DNA from: Leptodactylus fallax
Taxonomy: Eukaryota > Chordata > Amphibia > Anura > Leptodactylidae
Direction of reading: 5' to 3'
Length of the DNA stretch: 64,000 nucleotides
Assembly (NCBI GenBank): GCA_947044405.1
Contig: CAMRHE010000035.1
Location: forward strand, 4,685,501 to 4,749,500
The first letter of the stretch is position 1. Every line of letters starts with the position of its first letter. Shown piece after piece: positions 19,639 through 34,329 of this stretch. Under the pieces are notes generated by a model, which ran no database searches, had not been told where the DNA came from, and worked only from the letters and a program-made list of their open reading frames with translations. A program made the translations under genes and the position numbers.

Positions 19639-20881
19639 CCCCTTAACGACCCAGGGCATAATAGTACGTCCTGAGTCGCATGATGATGTATGGAGAGCGC
19701 TCAGGAGCTGAGTGCTCTCCATACACGGCGGGTGCCGGCTGTATAATATAGCCAGGACCCGCCGCTAACAGCAGCGATCGGTGCCTGCACTGATCGCGGC
19801 TCTTAACCCTTTAGATGTCGCGGTCAAACGGGACCGCGGCGTCTAAATGGCGCAGCCGTCACGGGTGCCGCCATTTTCCCCTGATCGCCGCCCTCCAGAA
19901 CGGCAGCGATTGGGTGCCATGACAGCTGGGAGCCTATTGAAGGCTCCCAGGCCTGTCATTACATTAGAGCTATTACATGATGCCAGAGGCATCGTCTAAT
20001 AGAAGTAAAGGCATTTTGCTATTCACTGCGATACAGTAGTATCGCAGTGAATAGTATGATCAATCAGACCCCTAGGTTTCAAGGTCCCTAGGGGGTCTGA
20101 TCATACAAGTAAAAGTATGAAGTAAACGTTTTTAAAAGTATGAAAATCACCCCCTTTCCCTAGATCAGATATAAAAGTAAATAAACAAAAGTAAACATAA
20201 ACACTTTAGGTATCCCCGCGCTCCAAAATGCCCCAACTATTAAAACATTAAAATATTTATCCCATGAACGGCGTAGCGGGGAAAAAAAATCAAAATGGCC
20301 AAATAGCATTTTTTTCAACACTTTGCCTCCTATAAAAAATTGAATAAAAAGTGATCAAACTATCAGATCTTTCCCCAAATGGTATCAATAAAAATGTCAT
20401 GTTGTCCCACATAAAAATACACCTTACCCAGCTCCATACATGTAAATATGAAAAAGTTACAGATGACACAATATGGCGATGCAAAATTTTTTTTTCTATT
20501 TGGCAAAGTTTTAAATTTTTTAAAAGGTATCAAAACATTACAAATACTATATAAATTTGGTATTGCCGTGTTCGTACTGACCCGCAGAATACAGGTAATA
20601 TGTCATTTTTACCACACAGTGAATGCTGTAAAAATTAAACCCATATGAATTTGGCGCAAATGCAGTTTTTCTCCAATTGCACCTCATTCTGAATTTTTTT
20701 CCAGCTTCCCAGTACTTTGCACAGCATATTGAATAGTGACATTACAAAGTACAATTTGTTTTGCAAACAATAAGCCATCATGTGACTCTGGGAATTGAAA
20801 AATGAAAAAGTTATGGCTCTTGGAATGTGGAGAGGGAAAAACGAAAATGCAAAAACAAAAAATGGCCCGGTCATTAAGGGG
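19639..20881. mobile_element. Non-autonomous TTAA-flanked DNA transposon
   Basis: Flanked by TTAA at 19635-19638 and 20882-20885. The ends are CCCCTTAACGACC and, on the other strand, CCCCTTAATGACC: 13-bp inverted repeats with one mismatch. TTAA duplication fits Kolobok or piggyBac. The interior holds GC-rich palindromes (CACTGCGATACAG...GTATCGCAGTG near 20025-20050) and the GACCCCCTAGG-type motif near 20080-20100, but no transposase. A second copy lies reversed at 31560-32475. Confidence 0.8.
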
Positions 20882-20885
20882 TTAA

Positions 20886-21357
20886 AGTAACATGCAGGAG
20901 GCTGTAAATGTACCAGCTCCAGTTACAGGGAAAATCAGCCTCCCCAACAAAAAAAAAAAAAAAGTAATTAGATGTCCCCAAAGGTCTATTATGATCTTAT
21001 GGGGACACAATGTAAAAAAAAAAAAATGTAGATAAAATAATTTAAAAAATAAATAAAGTAATACACCAATAAAATGGCCTTATTACAGGTTTTAGCCCCA
21101 CCCCCACTTTGTATTATTAAATTTAAAAAAAATTAAAAGTGAAAAACAGACACGTTTTCCCTCCTCTTTTGTTTATATTTTCCCAGATATAAAAAAAAAT
21201 TAAAACACATGCAAAAATAAAAACAACATAAAAATAAAGCCCTATGTATCACCGAAAAAAGACGCAGAAATTAGTTGAATAACGCATATGATAAAAATGT
21301 TACAGCCCTCAAAACCGCACATAAAAAACCCCCGAAAATGAGTCTGGTGGAAGTGGT
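20886..21357. other. A-rich sequence, remainder of the repeat broken at 19639
   Basis: Several A runs (20949-20964, 21013-21026) and AAATTAAAA words. No gene recognised. Confidence 0.45.
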
Positions 21358-22155
21358 TAAAGGGGTTTTCCGGACAAAAATGTTTTTTTTTTAAAAAAAG
21401 GTCTGTTAGTGCTATTAATGGGTTAAAAAATGTCACCCATATACCTTTAGTAGTGTTTTGAGTGATTTCTGGGTGTCTCTGAGAGCTCCTGGCATCTTCT
21501 GCATTTGTTTACATGGTTCAGCTTCTTGCTAAATAGCTTCCACACTAGCTCCCTCTCACCTCACTCCCTCCCCTTCCCTCCCTCCCTCCTTCCCTCCCTC
21601 CCTCCTTCCCTCCTCTTTCCTTCCCTCCTCTCTCCCTCCCATATACCCCCTCCCTGTCTCTCTAGCTATCCTGCCCCCCCCCCAACCACATTATACTTTC
21701 GTGACTTCCTTCCAGTCTTCCTCCTGCAGGATGGCTCCTCCCTCTTTTCTGATTTTGCTGGCATGCGCAGTAGTCCCAGTGCTGCTCTGTGCTCTGCAGT
21801 CAACGATCCACCTCTACTGGTGGATGATTGGCTGCAGAGCACAGAGCAGCGCTGGGACTATTGCACACAATGGCAGTCAGAAAAGAGGGAGGAGCCATCC
21901 CGTAGGAGAAAGCCTGGAAGGAAGAGAGGAAAGTATAATGCAGTGGATAGGGGGGGGGGGGGGGGGAAGCGGTACTGATTTCTGGAAACGGGGAATGGGA
22001 TCGTCACCGGATAACCAGCAAATGTCCCTGGGGTGGTCACATGACCTCCCCAGGGATATGGGTAAATATACATTTTTGATAAATTATGTTATTTAGAAAG
22101 TAGGCGGGGTGTTTAGATTAGTGTAGGAATTAGCTTTTATCTCGGACAACTCCTT
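21358..22155. mobile_element. MITE with TTAAAGGGGTTTTCCGGACA ends
   Basis: Left end TTAAAGGGGTTTTCCGGACAAAA (from 21358). The right end, read on the other strand, is ATTAAAGGAGTTGTCCGAGATAAAA. The interior contains a long C/T-only tract (21559-21690) and the 180-bp hairpin at 21729-21906. Related AAAGGGGTTGTCC words recur at 51574, 55598 and 55990. No coding content. Confidence 0.65.
21729..21906. repeat. Near-perfect 178-bp hairpin
   Basis: GGATGGCTCCTCCCTCTTTT, CAGTAGTCCCAGTGCTGCTC and GCTCTGCAGTCAACGATCCACC on the left pair with GGTGGATGATTGGCTGCAGAGC, GAGCAGCGCTGGGACTA and AAAAGAGGGAGGAGCCATCC on the right. Arms are about 82 bp with few mismatches and a loop of about 10 bp. Confidence 0.85.
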
Positions 22156-22424
22156 TAATAAACACCGTGCACAATTTTCACCACTAAGTTTTGTGTCTGA
22201 GTTTTATTTATTTAAGGTTTTGGTTTTATACAAGGTTATATTGTTAAAAGAAATGGGTACTTGTGGTGCCATGCTAAAACACCATGACCATTACTATTAT
22301 CACTACATAGTGAACAAATAATATTACCATACTGTTACTAAATAAAAAAAAAACATAAACCAATATCATAAACCATACAGTGACCATATACCGAAGATTT
22401 CAACTCTGTGAACATCCTGAGGAC
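22156..22424. other. No recognisable feature
   Basis: Nothing recognised. Confidence 0.45.
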
Positions 22425-22500
22425 CAGTGTTGGACTGAGGTTCCTTGGGCCCACCAGATAAAATAGTTCTGGGGCCTGCCCTCCACAAACCCTCAGTATA
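22425..22500 (+). mobile_element. hAT-type terminus cut by Tc1-I
   Basis: CAGTGTTGGACTGAGGTTCC and GGGCCCACCAGATAAAATAG closely follow the terminus at 3041-3100. The fragment ends where Tc1-I starts (TA at 22501-22502). It does not resume recognisably after 31273. Confidence 0.6.
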
Positions 22501-23692
22501 TACAGTACCTTGCGAAAGTATTCGGCCCTCTTGAACTTTTCAACCTTTTGCCACATTTTAGGCTTCAAACATAAAGATATAAAATTTTAATTTTTTGGTG
22601 AAGAATCAACAAGTGGGACACAATTGTGAAGTGGAACGAAATTTATTGGTTATTTTAAACTTTTGTAAAAAATAAAAAACTGAAAAGTGGGGCATGCAAT
22701 ATTATTCAGCCCCTTTACTTTCAGTGCAGCAAACTCACTCCAGAAGTTCAGTGAGGTTCTCTGAATGATCCAATGTTGTTCTAAATGACTGATGATGATA
22801 AATATAATCCACCTGTGTGTAATCAAGTCTCCGTATAAATGCACCTGCTCTGTGATAGTCTCAGGGTTCTGTTTAAAGCGCAGAGAGCATCATGAAGACC
22901 AAGGAACACATCAGGCAGGTCCGAGATACTGTTGTGGAGAAGTTTAAAGCCAGATTTGGATACAAAAAGATTTCCCAAACTTTAAACATCCCAAGGAGCA
23001 CTGTGCAAGCGATCATATTGAAATGGAAGGAGTATCAGACCACTGCAAATCTACCAAGACCCGGCCGTCCCTCTAAACTTTCATCTCAAACAAGGAGAAG
23101 ACTGATCAGAGATGCAGCCAAGAGGCCCATGATCACTCTGGATGAACTGCAGAGATCTACAGCTGAGGTGGGAGAGTCTGTCCATAGGACAACAATCAGT
23201 TGTACACTGCACAAATCTGGCCTTTATGGAAGAGTGGCAAGAAGAAAGCCATTTCTCAAAGATATCCATAAAAAGTCTTGTTTAAAGTTTTCCACAAGCC
23301 ACCTGGGAGACACACCAAACATGTGGAAGAAGGTGCTCTGGTCAGATGAAACCAAAATCGAACTTTTTGTCCACAATGCAAAACGATATGTTTGGCGTAA
23401 AAGCAACACAGCTCATCACCCTGAACACACCATCCCCATTGTCAAACATGGTGGTGGCAGCATCCTGGTTTGGGCCTGCTTTTCTTCAGCAGGGACAGGG
23501 AAGATGGTTAAAATTGATGGGAAGAGGGGGCGGAGCCTGATTGTGGAAGGGAATGGCTGCATAATCGCAGAGTTCCAGGCCTGAGTCTCAAATAGCAACT
23601 AAATAAGCGACGTGCCCATGGATTATATTAACCTACAAGACACTGGGATAGCTTCCTTACCTCTAGAGATGCCGAGGAAAAGGAAATCTGCG

Positions 23693-24952
23693 GTGAAGCC
23701 GCAGAAAATTTAGGATTTTTACTTCCCCCAAGGCGGTGGGGAAGATCAAAATGGCGGCGGCTCACACTCCAGCGCTGTCTCCGGGGCCTCGACTCCAACG
23801 CGGGACCCTCCGGAGGAGAAGCTCACATTATCAGCACAGCGGAGAAAGCTGTCGGCGCCGTCGCTCCAACAGCTGATGGAATGCGGGAGTCCGGAGGCAC
23901 CGGAGCCCTCTCCCCGGCGGGCCGGGGGGAGCGCGGTTTCGGGGCCTTCTCGGGCCGACGCACCGAGGCCTATAGGCCTAAACAACGCAGAGACACTAAA
24001 CTCGCCTACCGCTAGCCCGGCCAAACAGAAGCCCAGGCTCCAGACCACGGAGGCACAAGAAGAGGAGGTGAGCAATACTACTCAATATATACCGTCATCC
24101 ACCGATTTTTTTGCAGATATTCCAGCAACAGAAAGTTTACTCACTGAGGCCTCCATGAAAAATATGCTTATGGCCCTTCTGTAAATCATTGACAACAGAC
24201 ATGTCCTTAATGGTTAAACCGCTAGATAGAGACATTCAAGAATTGCAGAAACGCACTGTTCATGTGGAATCTAAAATGGCGGAATTTGCTGCTTCACATA
24301 ATCTTCTCATAGATGCTCACTATGAGGTGGAGAACGATGTGTCGTTTCTTAAATCTAAAATAGCAGACTTGGAGGACGCTCGCGGCGCAATAATCTGAAA
24401 TTTAGAGGGATCCCAGAGTCCGTATCTGCGACTAATCTAACAATTTTCCTCCAAGACCTGATACACACTCTAATACCAAATCTTACGAAAATGGACTTAA
24501 CCATAGATAGAGCGCATAGAGTCCCAAAGCCTTCACATCTGGATGAAGCCGTACCCAGAGATGTCCTAGCAAAGATCCATTTTTACCGTACTAAAGAGCT
24601 GGTGCTGCTGACCTCACAGAAAATTGGCCGTTTACCTGATCCGTACCAGAAAATATCTATCTACTCTGATCTTTCAGCTGCAACACTACAACTAAGAAAG
24701 CAATTTATCCCTATTACTACAGCATTACGCCAACAAAAAATCCTATACAAATGGGGATTCCCGGTCCGAGTGATCGTATCCCGGGACAACCTTACTTATG
24801 TTATCAAATCCCTGGAAGACGGCAAAAAGCTGCTAGATAAATGGAACATTCCAATCAGTGACCTGACATCCAAACTACCACCTGGCCCTGTGTCGGATGG
24901 ATGTAATCGACCGAAAACCCCGAGACATCCACCAAAAGGGCGACACAGCTAG
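23693..24952 (+). pseudogene. L1 ORF1 (RNA-binding protein), frameshifted
   Basis: L1 ORF1 protein binds element RNA as a trimer and forms the cytoplasmic particle used in retrotransposition. MPRKRKSAVKPQK starts at 23693 and soon meets a stop. A Pro/Ser-rich N-terminal part follows in another frame (to about 24181), then a coiled-coil-like stretch (DIQELQKRTVHVESKMAEFA, SFLKSKIADLEDA, 24228-24385). The RRNNLKFRGIPE motif near 24390-24425 opens the RNA-recognition region. The C-terminal domain carries MDLTIDRAHRVPKP and RDVLAKIHFYRTKE (24491-24600) and stays open to 24950. At least three frame changes separate these parts, so no full protein can be made. Confidence 0.85.
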
Positions 24953-27900
24953 AGACTCACGGTCCAAGATATTTCGTATGTCCACAACTGCTGAACTTAT
25001 CCCCCCAAGATTACAACAGCCGCTGGTCCGCTGTACCGTATTTCCTTTCTTTGTTTTGTTTAGGTGGCTTGACCACTGGTTTAATTGTTTTTACAGTTTG
25101 TTTGCTCTTCGGTTCTGGCACATGGGGCGTTGTGACTACACAGGGCAAAGACGATTCTGCTCCCTACCGCTACTGGTAACTTCTCATGTGGGTGGTTGTG
25201 GTAAGATCTTCGAAGCTTTACTAAGAGTGAATTATGGTACTTAAAATTATGTCTATGAATGTCAGAGGTTTGAATTCCCCTCATAAGAGAGCCAATTTGT
25301 GGTGAGAGGCCCGAGTTCAAGGCTGTGACATTCTTGCAGTTCAGGAAACACATCTTTTGCAGGCGGATGCCACCCGCATCAAACATGCCTCATATCCACA
25401 CACGTTTCACGCTCACTGCTCCTCCAAACGCAGAGGAACACTAATTGGGATCAGGGATTCAGTGGCATTTCAGCTGGTGTCCCAGTATGCTGACCCTGGA
25501 GGGAGATTTGTCATATTAGTTTGCATCCTTAATAATGTCATATACACGTTAGTCTCGGTCTACGCCCCAAACAAAAGACAGGTATCATTCTTGGGAAAAC
25601 TCATGAGAGCAGTGGAACGAAGAAAGCAAGGATGCTTAGTATTAATGGGAGACTTTAACATGGCTCCAGATCCAGGGGTAGACACTACCTCTAGCATAGC
25701 AACACGTCATCCTCCCTTTTCGCAGGCTATATGGCGCCACGACTTATTTGATATTTGGCGTATCCTTCATAATAACGAAAAAGATTACACTTACTATTCA
25801 ACTGTACACAATAGCTATTCAAGAATAGATTTATTTTTGATAGAACAAGCTAGTATTCCCCTTGCTGTGCAGTCGGAAATTTCACAAATAACATGGTCAG
25901 ACCATGCAGCAATAAACCTGACTCTAATGTAAAAATATGATTGCCCTAGAGCGTATATATGGAGGTGCAACGAATTCTTAATGTCGCAGCCAAAATATAA
26001 AGCAATTTTGGAAAATGATCTAAAGGAATTCTTTCTGATCAATGCTCCCTCAGTATCTAGCCCTGATATATTGTGGAATTCACATAAAGCTTTTATCAGA
26101 GGAACATTTATTCGATTGGGACACATAGAGAAGAAAACTAGGTTAGCAGAAATTGATCGACTATTGCACCAGATAAAAGCTATAGGTAATACTAACAAAA
26201 AATCTCCTTCCCCCTCCGACGCTGCAAAATTGGCGCCACTACGTCATCAATTGACAGCCTGCCTACTGCATAAATATGAGAAGAACCTGAAAAAAGTGAA
26301 AGCTATTTATTACTCCCAATCTAACAAAGCAGGCAAACTTCTAGCGTCCAAGCTTAAACAAAAACATGCCAGGTCTAAAATCCCGTTTCTTCAGAGTAAA
26401 GACGGCACACACAAAATCTATGATCCCATTGGCATAGCCAAAGTTTTCTCCAATTCTGCTAAACCTGCTGTTGTCCTTTTTAACAGCTGTGGTGGACTCT
26501 GGCGCTATTCCAAGGGAAAATCAGGAGGCCTTGGTGGTGACGTTGCCTAAACCAGGCAAGCCCGCCACTAGCCCCCAAAACTTCCGACCAATATCCCTAT
26601 TAAACTCAGATTTAAAAATTTACGCCAAAATTATAGCAAATAGAGTAGCAGCTTGCCTTCCGAGCCTAATAAATTACGACCAAGTGGGATTCGTGAAAGG
26701 GAGGCAATCATATGACAACACTAGACGCATTTTGAATATCCTGCATCACATTAACTCTAAAAAAATGGAGGCGGTGGTTCTTGCATTGGATGCCGAGAAG
26801 GCGTTTGACCGCATTTGCTGGTCGTATGCCTTCTTGGTGATTAGAAGCATGGGGTTCGCTGGAGCTATTTTAAGAGCAATTGAGGCGCTATATTCTGCAC
26901 CATCTGCAAGAGTATTCACTAATGGGGTAGTGTCGGATCCCTTTTTAATAACGAACGGGACTAGGCAGGGGTGCCCCCCTCTCGCCGTTGATATTTGTTC
27001 TCTCGATGGAACCGCTGGCCCAAGCACTTAGACTAGATCCAGAAGTGGGTGGCATTTATATACGGGACAAAACTCATCTTATATCATTATATGCAGATGA
27101 TATCATTCTTACTTTGTCCAAGCCACAAAAGTCTATTCCCCGACTTATGGAGATTATAGCTAATTTCGGTCACTTATCATTTTATAAATTAAATATGGCC
27201 AAGTCACAAGCTTTACCTTTGCATATCCCTCCTTCTTTGCTTCATCCCTTACAATCAAAATATGACTTTGATTGGAGGAAGGAGGGGGTTCAATATCTGG
27301 AGATACAGGTGACTTCCAACTCGGGGGCCCTATATAGAAATAATTACACACCCATGTTGAAAATAATGCAGGAAGAGATGGAGAGAATGTCCCCAATGGA
27401 CGTGTCTTGGATGGGATGTGTCGCGGCCTTTAAGATGTTATTACTGCCCAGACTCCTATATCTGTTTCGCACACTCCCGATATCCGTCCCGGTTTCGTTT
27501 TTTGAAACTATGCAAAGGATGATCTCAAAATACATATGGAATGGTAGGAGACCCAGGGTCAACAAAAGCTTCCTTTTTAAACAAAAAGGAGCGGGAGGAC
27601 TAGGAGTACCAGTGGTAAGGAATTACTACATAGCATCCCTAGTCATACAGTGCGCTAGATGGAAATTGGCTGATACCTCGGTACCATGGATCCAAATAGA
27701 GCAATCGTTCATATATCCATTAAAATTGACGGATATCTTGTGGGCGCCCTTCTGGAATATTCCTATGCCCAAGTCCCTGTCCCCAGTCATGCAAGCAGCA
27801 GTGACCGCATGGAAGCTGCTTCACGGGAAAGCAAATTCTACAAATTACTTTTATGCCTCAGAGATGCCTTTGTCACTTACGGCCTGGGCGATAGATGACT

Positions 27901-28338
27901 TAGTAATTGCAGAGTGGGAAATGAAGGGGATTACACAGGTTTCCCACTTGCAATCCGATACCAAGCAATTTTTATCATTTACGGATCTAACACAGAAATT
28001 TGGAATCTCCAGGGGTGACTTCCTTAAGCACTCTCAAATACGGCATTTTATATCTAAGAACCCGACATCGAAAGTACCCCACAACAATGCGGTGCTCACC
28101 TGGCTGTCGACTAAGATGAAGGGTTTGAGGTTTCTATATGATAAAATGGATGGAGTAGCAACTTTTACTAAATCTACACCATTCCGCTGTTGGGAGAGGG
28201 ATTTGGGAAGAACCATTACCTCAGATGAGTGGGAACAAGCTATCAAACTTAGTCATACATCCTTACAATGCAACACTCACATAGAAACAGCTATGAAAGT
28301 TACTTTAAGGTGGTACAGAACCCCATCCACTTTACATA

Positions 28339-29960
<1,622 letters not shown>

Positions 29961-31273
29961 TAAGGTATATCCTTCCATCTCTGGAGATTGCTGGAGAGGA
30001 TGTGGAGGGAGAGGAACCCTTTTCCATATTTTGGGACAATGCCCCACAATTTGTGGATACTGGAATAGGGTTTTTGACATGCTATCAGAAATATTTAACT
30101 TCCACCTCCCTTACTCCCCATCTTTAGCCATCCTATCAATTGGAATTCCCGAGGAATTGAACAAATATAAAAAACTCCAATGTAAAATCTTGACAATAGC
30201 CAAATTAATGTTGGTGCAAAGATGGAGATCAGTGACCCCTCCGTCTGACTCCGCATTGTTGTTGGCCATTAATAATACCTATATCTACGAGAGGGTTATT
30301 GCACTGGGAAATGACTCCTATCATAGATTTGCAAATGTATGGAACGCATGGGTTAACTCTCGATTTGCTACATAATGAGAGCCAAGAAACATGGAGGGTT
30401 GGGAAGCGGAAGTGGAGTAGAACGCATGAGAAGATCGTCTCTGTGAGGTGTCACGATAACCCTGAAAATGTGCCCAAATGTTAGAGTTATTGTTACTGCT
30501 TATCGATTAATTAATTTCTATTTTCTGTCTCATTGATGTACAATCCAAAAAATATGCCTCGAACAAAATTATGTTAGAATGTACAATGCAATGTATGTCA
30601 ATATTGTTTCTCATACTTATTCTGAAAACCAATAAAAATTATTGAAACTAAAATTGATGGGAAGATGGATGGAGCCAAATACAGGACCATTCTGGAAGAA
30701 AACCTGTTGGAGTCTGCAAAAGATCTGAGACTGGGACGGAGATTTATCTTCCAACAAGACAATGATCCCAAACATAAAGCAAAATCTACAATGGAATGGT
30801 TCACAAATAAACGTATCCAGGTGTTAGAATGGCCAAGTCAAAGTCCAGACCTGAATCCAATCGAGAATCTGTGGAAAGAGCTAAAAACTGCTGTTCACAA
30901 ACGCTCTCCATCCAACCTCACTGAGCTCGAGCTGTTTTCCAAGGAAGAATGGGCAAGAATTTCAGTCTCTCGATGTGCAAATCTGATAGAGACATACCCC
31001 AAGCGACTTGTAGCTGTAATCGCAGCAAAAGGTGGCGCTACAATGTATTAACTTAAGGGGGCCGAATAATTTGGCACGCCCCACTTTTCAGTTTTTTATT
31101 TTTTACAAAAGTTTAAAATATCCAATAAATTTCGTTCCACTTCACGATTGTGTCCCACTTGTTGTTGATTCTTCACCAAAAAATTAACATTTTATATCCG
31201 TATGTTTGAAGTCTGAAATGTGGCAATAGGTTGAAAAATTCAAGGGGGCCGAATACTTTCGCAAGGCACTGTA

Positions 31274-31559
31274 CATGTACTTGCAGTGTTAAGCAGATGC
31301 ACAAAAGGTAAACAGGGATATCTCTGATGCTGTCTGAACATATTAAGGCTAAGGCCCCTAATGGCCAGGTGCCCCAACTCCGATACTGTATGGGAACAGG
31401 ATAACAGAGTCAGGTACTGATTCCTGGTTGCAACACTTTTCATATATTTCAATGCAGAGGTGATAGCATTTGTATGCAGTTCTTTACAATGATGTCTGTG
31501 AAAAGTAATGGAAAGAGCCAAGCAAGCAGCATTCACCTCTTTATGTAACTCTCACAGAC
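31274..31559. other. No recognisable feature
   Basis: A short AAGGCTAAGGCCCCTAATGG word near 31344 recalls MITE ends, but nothing can be delimited. Confidence 0.45.
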
Positions 31560-32475
31560 TTTAACACCTTAAAGACCGAGCCAATTTTAGTTTTTTGGGT
31601 ATCTGTTTTTTCCTCCCCACTTTTCAAGAGTCACATGATAGCTTATTGTTTGTGGGAAAAATTGTACTTTATAATGGCAACATTCAATATCCTATACAAT
31701 TTACTGGAAAGCTGGAAAAAAAAATTCAGAATGAGGTAGAATTGGAAAAAAAACGTATTTGCGCCAATTTCTTATGGGTTTAATTTTTACGGCATGTGGT
31801 AAAAATGACATGTTACCTGTATTCTGTTGGTCAGTACCATCACAACGATACTAAATTTATATGTATTTGTAATGTTTTGATACCTTTTAAAAAATAAAAA
31901 AACTTTGCAAAATAGAAACATTTTTTTGCGTTGCCATGTTCTGACGCCTGTAACTTTTTCATATTTACAAGTATGGAGCTGAGTAAGGCGTCTTTTCATG
32001 CGGGACAAGATGGTTTGATCACTTTTTATTCAATTTTTTTAAGAGGCAAAGTGTTAAAAAAAAAAAATTGTCATTTTGCTATTTTCATTCCCCCCCCCCC
32101 ACTATGGCATTCACTGTATGGGATAAATATTTTTAGACTTTAATAGCTTGGACATTTTTGAGAAAAGGAATACCTAAAGTATGTTTATTATTGTCTATAT
32201 ATTTTTATATGTGATCTAGGGAAAGGGGGGGTGAACTTTTGTGTTTTTTGTGTTTTTTATACTTTTGAAAACTTGCTTTTTTTTTTCTTTTACTTTTATT
32301 TTCAGACCCCCTAGGGGGTCTGATCGCTCACACTATGCACTTCAATACTAATGTATTGCAGTGTATAGTAAAATCCTTTCATTTGTATTACACTCTGCTG
32401 GCTCTATGAATGGAAAAATAAAAAAAAAGTTATGGCTTTTGGAAGGAGGGGAGTAAAAAAATGAAAATTACTTCT
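31560..32475 (-). mobile_element. TTAA-type DNA transposon, second copy (reversed, truncated)
   Basis: Starts TTAACACCTTAAAGACCGAGCC. It then follows the element at 19639-20881 on the opposite strand block by block: TCACATGATAGCTTATTGTTTG, GAAAAAAAAATTCAGAATGAGG, TTTGCGCCAATTTCTTATGGG, AGACCCCCTAGGGGGTCTGATC. The other end is missing; from about 32380 the order is disturbed (GGCTCTATGAATGG, GTTATGGCTTTTGG). Confidence 0.7.
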
Positions 32476-32639
32476 GTAATATTAATGAAAATTCATCACC
32501 ATCCCACTAAGAAGGCATCTCTTGTGTGAAAGACTATGTAGCTCATCACTGTTCAAAACATAAAGAAAATACAGTAATCTCGCAAAATGTTATTATAAAT
32601 AAAAACTTTAATGAGGTTATCTGGGATTATAAGGGGCTG
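32476..32639. other. No recognisable feature
   Basis: Nothing recognised. Confidence 0.4.
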
Positions 32640-33225
32640 GTCACACTGTGGAAAGTGAAGAAGAATTTGAGGTAGACTTCTGCCTTACATTCCTCTCTAC
32701 TTTCACTCACTGACTAACCTTAGATGAATGGGGATAATCAGCGGATTGTCTCACACCATGGGTTGTGCGGCTGAAATAGTCACAGAATCTGTCTCATGTT
32801 TCAGTCTATGCCTCCCATTGATTACAATGAGTGGCAGATTCAGGACGGAATTTGGAGCTGATTTTTAGGTCTGGGGGTCCCACGTGGCATAAACCCTGTG
32901 GCAAAAACCATGGAGTTTTACAGTCCCTGAGAATCTTATCCACACATTGCAGAAAAATACCTGTAGTGGAAATGCTGCAATTTCCAAACCCGTCACGTTT
33001 TTGGAAATCGCAGCATGTCAATTGTACCTATGGAAACACTGGTGCTTTCCGTATAGGTATAATTGAAGCAGAAAGTCTGTAGAGAAAAACTCTGCTGACT
33101 TTCTCTGAAAAGTGCTGCGGGAAAAACCGCAGCACTTTTTGGCTGCAGCCCGCTATGTGGGGCCTTAGCCTTAGAAGGAAACTACTTCAAAATCAGCTCT
33201 AAATTCCTCCATGTGAACATACCCT
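32640..33225. repeat. Palindromic repeat hosting a younger MITE
   Basis: GAATTTGGAGCTGATTTT (32849-32866) and AAAATCAGCTCTAAATTCC (from about 33189) are complementary and flank the inner MITE. The right end CATGTGAACATACCCTAA is a typical outer terminus. The left terminus is not clear. Confidence 0.5.
32866..33173. mobile_element. MITE, AAGGCCCCACGTGGCG family, well-preserved copy
   Basis: Carries GGGGGTCCCACGTGGC, CCACACATTGCAGAAAAATACC, GGAAATCGCAGCATGTCAATTG, TTCCGTATAGGTATAATTGAAGC, CTGCGGGAAAAACCGCAGC and ends CTATGTGGGGCCTTAGCC. The block order equals 5868-6722 without its LINE fragment. Confidence 0.75.
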
Positions 33226-34072
33226 AAAGTATTTAATTTATCTTTTTTTCAGTAAGAATAACAATGCTTTTGAATTCAACATATTTATAAAAAACCACCT
33301 TTCTCTATGTACATCTCACACAGCTAAACTCCCCAGTCTGTACATTGCATCCCCTTCTCTCTACCAATATACTATACTACTGGACTTTGCATAGAAAGGG
33401 TTCATTGGCATGTGACTGTGTTTCATACTGACACATAGGGAGACATCTGCAGTGAGGAATCTCCTTCCAAGTATTTTTACCTGTGTCCTGTACTGACTGA
33501 GGACCACTATACTTTGTGGATTATTGTAAGGCGGGAGTATGTTTTAATACATATAGTATTAAGGGATAAGAGATCCAAGTTAAAAAGGTATTATCCCTGA
33601 CAACCCCTTCTTAATTTACTTAAAACCATTAATGGAGAACTATAGAAAATAATCTAAGTACTGGATTATATAATTTCCACAATAAAAGCTTATTGTTGAC
33701 TTGCAAAAGAATATTTACCTTGGTAAACTGTAGTTTTGCATATAAATATGAAAACAAATCTGTCTGAATCGATATTTTGGCCTGTGGCATGAAAAGCATT
33801 AAAATAGCCTAGTGTTGCCAGGGTAACACTGCATGGATCACAATACTTTTTGCTTTGTTTAATCAAATGATGTATTTCTTGTTATCTATTATTGTTTTTT
33901 ATTATGCCATATTGTACTGTACATGTATTGTATACAGCACAAAGGTGCATGCTCACAGCACTGTGCTTTGCTGACTTTTAGAGAAACATATCTGCATATA
34001 TAATGTTTAAAGTATAGCTACAGTTTTATAATCCATACAGAATTTTCATTTTATCAAGTGAGAATAGTAATA
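33226..34072. other. No recognisable feature (about 850 bp)
   Basis: AT-rich with no repeat from this window and no open frame with a recognisable motif. May be unique sequence or an old unrecognised repeat. Confidence 0.45.
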
Positions 34073-34205
34073 ATAAGAATACATTTTATTTATATAGAGC
34101 CAATATATTCCACAGCACTTTACAAACTGTAGAGTTAATGTACAGACAAAATAAGACATTACAATGTAATAAATCAATTCACACAAAGTTTACAATCTAT
34201 AAAGT
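34073..34205 (-). repeat. Short retroposon tail copy
   Basis: On the minus strand it reads ...TTTACAATCTATAAAG inverted, with TTCCACAGCACTTTACAAAC and TTTATTTATATAGAGCC on the plus strand. It matches the copy at 56038-56222 (GTACAGTGCTGCGGAATATG, GCGCTATATAAATAAAATTT) in reverse, which there ends in an ATT repeat. A short LINE or SINE 3' region is likely. Confidence 0.55.
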
Positions 34206-34329
34206 AGAGAGGGTGACATAAGAGGTAGTAGGGGCAGCATTGCTTATACAGTGTGATACAATTATGATAAAGGTAATTTTAATTACACATATAAATAAAA
34301 CTGTATGAGCCATCACCAGCCAATGACCT

